From: Moraxella sp.
GTDB lineage: Bacteria > Pseudomonadota > Gammaproteobacteria > Pseudomonadales > Moraxellaceae
DNA length: 64,000 nucleotides
Assembly: GCA_030530785.1 (NCBI GenBank)
Contig: JAUMUJ010000002.1
Coordinates: forward strand, 43,068 to 107,067
Direction: 5' to 3'
Shown: positions 59,123-64,000 of the stretch, in pieces
Layout of the letters: each line of letters opens with the position of its first letter
How positions within the stretch are numbered: position 1 is the stretch's first letter
Notes under the pieces: generated by a model
Databases searched by the model: none
What the model saw: the letters and a program-made list of their open reading frames with translations, nothing else
Told to the model about the DNA's origin: nothing
Program-made: the position numbers and the translations under genes

Positions 59123-61564
59123 ATGCCCGCTTTCACTCCCATCTGCATAAAAAAACAACAAGGTTTTATGGTGGTTGGCTTTATCCTATTAGTGGCACTC
59201 ATCGCTTTGATTGTTTTTGTGGCGATGTACAGTTATCAGCTCAATGATGAGATTGTGGATAAATTTGAAAACCGCCGTTGGGACATACCCGCCACCGTCT
59301 ATTCTCGCCCACTTGTGTTAAATCAAGACAGTCCCGTCAAACCCGCTGAGCTTGAAACATGGCTACGCCTGTTGCACTACGACAAAGGCTCAACAGACAA
59401 AACGGGCAGTTATACCATCAGTGGCAATACTTACACCATACATACACGGGGTTTTGATTATGGAGACAGCGACACCGACCCCACCCAACTGATCAAAATC
59501 AGCTTTGATGATGGCAAACTTGTCCGCCTACAAAGCACTCAACCCACCGCCACAGGTCAAGTTCGCCTTGAACCTGTCAATATCGGGGGCATTTATCCTG
59601 AAAATAACGAGGACAGAGTACTGCTCACCAAAGACAACATACCCCAAGTCTTAACAGATGCACTCATCGCCACCGAAGACCGTGATTTTTATGAACATAT
59701 TGGCATATCGTTTCGGGGGACGGCTCGGGCGTTGGTCTCTAATCTGACAGGTGGAGCAAGACAAGGTGGCTCTACCATCACCCAACAACTCATCAAAAAC
59801 TTCTATCTGACCTCAGAACGTAGCCTAAAACGCAAAGCCAACGAGGCCATCATGGCAATCCTTTTGGAGCGTCATTATGCCAAAGATGACATTTTAGTGG
59901 CGTACATGAATGAGATAAACTTAGGACAAAACGGTAACCGCTCGGTCAATGGTTTTGGCATTGCCTCTGAATTTTATTTTAACAAACCCCTATCAGAGTT
60001 ACGTCTTGACCAATACGCTCTGCTGGTCGGCATCGCCAAAGGTTCAAGCTACTATAACCCAAGACGACACCCTGAGCGTGCCAAAAATCGCCGAGACACC
60101 GTGCTACATAATATGTTGGTCATGGGCAAGATTACCCAAGACGAACACGACCAAGCCATCAGTTATCCGCTAAGCGTGGTAGAAAAACCTGCCATCGCCA
60201 AAAGTCGCTTCCCTGACTTCTTAGATGCAGTACAAAGAGAACTAAAACAGTATTACAAAGAAAAAGATCTGCGAAGTGCTGGCTTAAAAATCATCTCAAC
60301 CCTTGATCCCATCGCCCAAAGCCACGCCGAACGCACCATGAGTGGTCAGCTTAGTAAACTTGGCGGTAAAAAAGGCAATCTACAAGGGGCGTTGGTCAGT
60401 GCTGACCCAAAAACAGGACAACTCATCGCCATCGTAGGCGGTGGAGGCGACTTTACGGGCTTTAACCGTGCCATAGATGCAAAACGCCAAGTCGGTTCAC
60501 TGCTAAAACCTGTCATCTATCTGACCGCCTTACAGTCAGGCCAATACAATCTTGCCAGCTCCGTTAAAGACGAACCTGTCAGCTACCCATCGGGCGGTAA
60601 AGACTGGATACCACAAAACTATAATCGCAAAAGCTATGGCGATGTTCCACTCATCACCGCCCTTGCCAACTCTTATAACCAATCAGCGGTTAATGTCGGC
60701 ATGGAATTTGGACTAAATACCTTTCAACGGCAAATGCACCAATTTGGCATCAATGGCAATTTTTCAAGCTATCCTGCCGCCTTGCTTGGGGCGACAGAGC
60801 TGTCCCCCATGCAGATGCTCGGTCTGTACCAAGTCTTTGCATCAGGTGGTCAGCACGCCCCCATTCACACCATCTTACAAGTGGTCAGTGAAAAAGGCAA
60901 ACTGCTACAACGTGCTGGCGACAATCTGGGCATAACAGCTCGCTTTAAAAGCGAACATATGTACTTAATTAACTTTGCCATGCAACAAGTCATCAAAAAC
61001 GGCACTGCCAAATCCGCTCTGTCTCTTGGCGAAAATCTAAACTTGGCGGGCAAAACAGGCACCACCAACGACACCAAAGACTCATGGTTTGCAGGGTTTA
61101 GTGGCAATTATGTCTCGGTGGTATGGGTCGGTCGTGATGACAACAAACCCATCGGACTGACAGGTGGCACAGGAGCATTACCCATCTGGAATGCCTACAT
61201 GAAAGGCTTGACACTCACGCCCGTAAACTTCGCTCAGCCTGATGGCACACAATGGCTATGGCTAGAAAACGGTACAGGAAAGCTCAGTGCTGAACACTGT
61301 GCTGGTGCAGTATATGTGCCTGTTTTGACAGAGTTTTTACCCACCCAAAAAAGCGACTGTATCGGTGGTATGCCCCCATCTGAACCCAAGCCCACACCAA
61401 AACCCACTCCTACTCCCGCCTTTGTGCCAAATGATGAACCATCCGTTTCGGACACTGAACTTGAAAGAATGCGTGCCATCATCAATGATACACCCCATGA
61501 CGATGAAAGCACCATCAGCTATGGCAACGCCGATTTTAATCAAAACAGCCATGCCGAATTTTAG
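59123..61564 (+). CDS. mrcB: Penicillin-binding protein 1b (bifunctional)
   Basis: An 813-residue class A PBP. One N-terminal membrane helix (MVVGFILLVALIALIVFVAMYS) is followed by the UB2H region, the GT51 glycosyltransferase (ATEDRDFYEHIGISFRG, GGSTITQQLIKN, RKANEAIMAILLE) and the transpeptidase with SxxK (GSLLKP), SxN (SYNQSAV) and KTGT (GKTGTTNDTKDSW). The C-terminus is a proline-rich tail (PSEPKPTPKPTPTP) and an acidic end. ATG 59123 with AAGG upstream is chosen; a frame back to 59018 covers the promoter. It polymerises and cross-links peptidoglycan. Confidence 0.96.
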   Translation: MPAFTPICIKKQQGFMVVGFILLVALIALIVFVAMYSYQLNDEIVDKFENRRWDIPATVYSRPLVLNQDSPVKPAELETWLRLLHYDKGSTDKTGSYTISGNTYTIHTRGFDYGDSDTDPTQLIKISFDDGKLVRLQSTQPTATGQVRLEPVNIGGIYPENNEDRVLLTKDNIPQVLTDALIATEDRDFYEHIGISFRGTARALVSNLTGGARQGGSTITQQLIKNFYLTSERSLKRKANEAIMAILLERHYAKDDILVAYMNEINLGQNGNRSVNGFGIASEFYFNKPLSELRLDQYALLVGIAKGSSYYNPRRHPERAKNRRDTVLHNMLVMGKITQDEHDQAISYPLSVVEKPAIAKSRFPDFLDAVQRELKQYYKEKDLRSAGLKIISTLDPIAQSHAERTMSGQLSKLGGKKGNLQGALVSADPKTGQLIAIVGGGGDFTGFNRAIDAKRQVGSLLKPVIYLTALQSGQYNLASSVKDEPVSYPSGGKDWIPQNYNRKSYGDVPLITALANSYNQSAVNVGMEFGLNTFQRQMHQFGINGNFSSYPAALLGATELSPMQMLGLYQVFASGGQHAPIHTILQVVSEKGKLLQRAGDNLGITARFKSEHMYLINFAMQQVIKNGTAKSALSLGENLNLAGKTGTTNDTKDSWFAGFSGNYVSVVWVGRDDNKPIGLTGGTGALPIWNAYMKGLTLTPVNFAQPDGTQWLWLENGTGKLSAEHCAGAVYVPVLTEFLPTQKSDCIGGMPPSEPKPTPKPTPTPAFVPNDEPSVSDTELERMRAIINDTPHDDESTISYGNADFNQNSHAEF

Positions 61565-61572
61565 CCACACAA

Positions 61573-61593
61573 GCCCACTGATGGTGGGTTTTT
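61573..61593 (+). terminator. Intrinsic terminator of mrcB
   Basis: CCCAC and GTGGG with a five-base loop, followed by TTTTT, ten bases after the mrcB stop. Confidence 0.75.
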
Positions 61594-61677
61594 GTTTTAT
61601 CAATTCCCATTTGTTTGATAAAATGGTAAAATAATTACCTTTACTCCATTTAGCCAATCGCCAAAGGAACACACATT

Positions 61678-63576
61678 ATGCCACAATACCGCTCAAAAAC
61701 TTCCACACAAGGTCGCAACATGGCAGGGGCAAGAGCCTTATGGCGTGCCACAGGCATGACGGACGATGATTTTAATAAGCCAATCATTGCCATCGCTAAT
61801 TCATTTACCCAGTTTGTGCCAGGACACGTTCATCTAAAAGACATGGGGCAACTGGTTGCTCGTGAGATTGAAAAAGCAGGGGGCGTTGCCAAAGAGTTTA
61901 ACACCATTGCTGTTGATGATGGCATTGCGATGGGGCATGGCGGTATGCTGTACAGCTTGCCCAGCCGTGATCTGATTGCTGACAGCGTAGAATACATGGT
62001 AAACGCCCACTGTGCGGATGCTTTGGTGTGCATCTCAAACTGCGACAAAATCACCCCTGGTATGCTCATGGCAAGTTTACGCCTAAATATCCCCACCATC
62101 TTTGTCTCGGGTGGCCCGATGGAAGCAGGCAAGGTGCTGGCAGGCGACATTCAAGAAGGACACACGACCCATGAGACCGTTACCGATGAGACGGGCAAAA
62201 AGATACGAAAACTTGACCTAGTGGATGCCATGATTGACGCAGCAGATGACCTAATCGGCGATGATGATGTGGCAAACGTGGAACGTTCTGCTTGCCCAAC
62301 TTGTGGCTCATGCTCAGGTATGTTTACCGCCAACTCCATGAACTGCCTAACCGAAGCGTTGGGCTTGTCGTTACCTGGCAACGGCTCGCTACTTGCCACG
62401 CACGCCAAGCGTAAAGAGCTATTCTTAGAAGCAGGTCGGCTAATTGTAGAGCTTGCTAAACGCCATTATGAACAAGATGATTATTCGGTGTTGCCACGCT
62501 CTATCGCCACCAAAGACGCATTTTTAAACGCCATGAGTCTTGACATTGCGATGGGTGGTAGCACCAACACCATTTTGCACCTGCTCGCCAGCGCCAATGA
62601 AGCGGGCGTGGACTTTAAAATGGCGGACATTGACCGCCTATCTCGCCAAGTACCTTGCCTATCCAAAGTCGCTCCCGCCACCCAAAAATACCACATGGAA
62701 GACGTGCACCGTGCAGGGGGTGTGATGGGGATTTTGGCGGAGCTTGACCGTGCAGGACTGTTAAAAACCGATGTGCCAACCGTGCATTCGCCCACCCTAA
62801 AAGATGCTCTTAACAAATGGGACGTGATGAACCCCGGTAACCAAACCGCCCGAGAGCTGTACATCGCCGCCCCTGCTGGCGTACGCACCACCCAAGCATT
62901 TAGCCAAAACAAAGTCTGGGGCAACCTTGATTTGAACCGTGAATCGGGTTGTATCCGCTCCAAAGAGTTTGCGTACAGTCAAGACGGCGGACTTGCTGTG
63001 CTGTTTGGTAACATTGCCGAGCGTGGCTGTGTGGTCAAAACCGCAGGCGTGGACGAGAGTATCCTAACCTTTACAGGGCGTGCCCGTGTGTTTGAAAGCC
63101 AAGAAAGTGCGGTGGAGGCGATTTTGGCGGATAAAATTGTGGCAGGCGACATCGTCATTATCCGTTATGAAGGTCCAAAAGGCGGACCAGGTATGCAAGA
63201 AATGCTCTACCCCACAAGCTACCTAAAATCCAAAGGTCTGGGCAAGGCGTGTGCGTTGCTCACAGACGGTAGATTTAGCGGTGGCACATCGGGACTGTCA
63301 ATCGGACATGCCAGCCCAGAAGCTGCCGAAGGTGGTGCGATTGGACTTGTAGAAGAATTTGACATCATCAACATTGACATTCCCAATCGTACCATTCATC
63401 TGAATGTGTCAGACGATGAACTTGCCAAACGCCGTACTACCATGAACGAGCGTGGCAAACAAGCGTGGAAACCTGTAAATCGTGAACGCCACATCTCCCA
63501 AGCACTGCGAGCCTATGCAGTAATGGCAACCAGTGCTGACACAGGGGCGGTGAGAGATGTAAGCCAAGTTGAATAA
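61678..63576 (+). CDS. ilvD: Dihydroxy-acid dehydratase
   Basis: A 632-residue iron-sulfur enzyme of Val/Ile/Leu synthesis, converting 2,3-dihydroxy acids to 2-oxo acids. The cluster cysteines lie in [11 protein letters not shown] and [74 protein letters not shown] and [24 protein letters not shown] follow. The start [27 protein letters not shown] is the family N-terminus. It is a single gene with its own terminator; ilvE at 7-8 kb completes the pathway. Confidence 0.97.
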   Translation: MPQYRSKTSTQGRNMAGARALWRATGMTDDDFNKPIIAIANSFTQFVPGHVHLKDMGQLVAREIEKAGGVAKEFNTIAVDDGIAMGHGGMLYSLPSRDLIADSVEYMVNAHCADALVCISNCDKITPGMLMASLRLNIPTIFVSGGPMEAGKVLAGDIQEGHTTHETVTDETGKKIRKLDLVDAMIDAADDLIGDDDVANVERSACPTCGSCSGMFTANSMNCLTEALGLSLPGNGSLLATHAKRKELFLEAGRLIVELAKRHYEQDDYSVLPRSIATKDAFLNAMSLDIAMGGSTNTILHLLASANEAGVDFKMADIDRLSRQVPCLSKVAPATQKYHMEDVHRAGGVMGILAELDRAGLLKTDVPTVHSPTLKDALNKWDVMNPGNQTARELYIAAPAGVRTTQAFSQNKVWGNLDLNRESGCIRSKEFAYSQDGGLAVLFGNIAERGCVVKTAGVDESILTFTGRARVFESQESAVEAILADKIVAGDIVIIRYEGPKGGPGMQEMLYPTSYLKSKGLGKACALLTDGRFSGGTSGLSIGHASPEAAEGGAIGLVEEFDIINIDIPNRTIHLNVSDDELAKRRTTMNERGKQAWKPVNRERHISQALRAYAVMATSADTGAVRDVSQVE

Positions 63577-63592
63577 AAGTGGGCGATTGATT

Positions 63593-63623
63593 AAAATAAG
63601 GGAGCGATTGTTCCCTTATTTTT
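63593..63623 (+). terminator. Intrinsic terminator of ilvD
   Basis: AAATAAGGGA (63594-63603) and TCCCTTATTT (63612-63621) with an 8-base loop and following T run, 17 bases after the ilvD stop. Confidence 0.85.
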
Positions 63624-63653
63624 ATTTGGCTTATATTTAATTAAGGATATGTG

Positions 63654-64000
63654 ATGAAACACAAGCTCATGCTCCAAAAAATCTGCCATACTGATGAACT
63701 CTCACGCATAGACACCAATTTATTTAAAGATGATAAGGCATTATTATCCACTTTGATTGATGATAACATCTGTATGGTACTGGATTATAAATACGAAAAC
63801 CCAAAAGACGTGGCGGAATTTATCAAACATCGTTTATATCAATTATCCTTAAAAGAGATTGATTTGTCATTTGAACATTTAGAAAATGATTTTGAACAAT
63901 CAGATGATGATGGTTTTATAGAATTTATGCTGTCTGATTTTAATAAACAAATCAAAAAATCAGGGGCGAACATTGTATTATTAGAAAGCCATTCTGATAG
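63654..64000 (+). CDS. Unknown protein, 5' part only
   Basis: A frame open from ATG 63654 to the window end (115 full codons), with AAGGA seven bases before it. The protein starts MKHKLMLQKICHTDELSRIDTNLF and is acidic, with DDNICMVLDYKYENPKDVAEFIKHRL, a run of Asp in QSDDDG and a helix-rich pattern. There is no signal peptide. It is AT-rich compared with ilvD. I do not recognise the family, and the missing C-terminal end prevents a better call. Confidence 0.7.
   Translation, partial: MKHKLMLQKICHTDELSRIDTNLFKDDKALLSTLIDDNICMVLDYKYENPKDVAEFIKHRLYQLSLKEIDLSFEHLENDFEQSDDDGFIEFMLSDFNKQIKKSGANIVLLESHSD

Noticed and set aside
62481..62963. 160-codon open frame opposite ilvD
   Set aside because: It is fully inside a well-conserved gene, has no ribosome site, and its composition (many Arg, Ser, Met) is that of a reverse-frame shadow.
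19963..63112. AAGTGCGGT nonamers near 19963 and 63106 as Haemophilus-type DNA uptake signals
   Set aside because: Two copies in 64 kb is close to chance, both are within coding sequence, and the organism is not a pasteurellacean.

Overview
This looks like a chromosomal core-genome window from a gammaproteobacterium of the family Moraxellaceae, most likely Moraxella. That placement is an inference from gene content and neighbourhoods: prmA - zinc-ribbon/DUF3426 gene - fis - purH, a two-subunit bacterioferritin pair next to bfd, a FabG/MaoC pair facing a thiolase, cvpA-purF and dnaB-alr. The overall base composition is moderately AT-rich. No CRISPR array, insertion sequence, prophage, integrase or rRNA gene was seen. 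One partial tRNA-Val lies at the left edge and one partial unknown gene at the right edge.

Layout. 0-7 kb: oxidative-damage repair (msrB-gpx), an XRE-type DNA-binding domain fused to an AlaA-like aminotransferase, an NRAMP-related transporter with an altered metal-site motif, a MipA/OmpV outer-membrane protein behind a long structured leader, and iron storage (two bacterioferritin subunits plus Bfd with a Fur-box-like site). 7-18 kb: ilvE, a serine hydrolase, MaoC and long FabG divergent from a thiolase, an esterase, glnE, a tusDCE set without tusB and an entericidin-like lipoprotein. 18-30.5 kb: pdxA, dnaB-alr, argF, a PepSY protein, pyrD-cvpA-purF and a tight operon (alpha/beta hydrolase, zapE, nitroreductase, gpsA, sixA).

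30.5-41 kb: a small lipoprotein and the recC-recB-recD operon. A strongly AT-rich block runs from inside recD (near 31.3 kb) through all of recB into the 3' end of recC (near 37.2 kb), so its edges fall inside genes. 41-51.5 kb: dnaE-trmJ, cysE, prmA, a zinc-ribbon membrane protein, fis, purH and a lipoprotein. 51.5-56 kb: a minus-strand cluster of a proline-rich unknown protein, serC, a YejA-like peptide-binding lipoprotein and gloB. 56-64 kb: a CcoI-type copper ATPase, PBP1b, ilvD and the start of an unknown gene.

Most of the window is ordinary housekeeping sequence: amino acid, purine, pyrimidine and PLP synthesis, replication and recombination, cell wall, and iron/thiol homeostasis. I did not find a convincing new multi-gene system. 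The parts most worth a second look are the HTH-aminotransferase fusion with its candidate CTTGCA operators, the structured leader before the MipA gene (strong promoter, a hairpin covering a small ORF start, and a perfect 16-bp inverted repeat), the AT-rich recBD block, the purH leader hairpin, the insertion in the GloB metal motif and the altered NRAMP motif.
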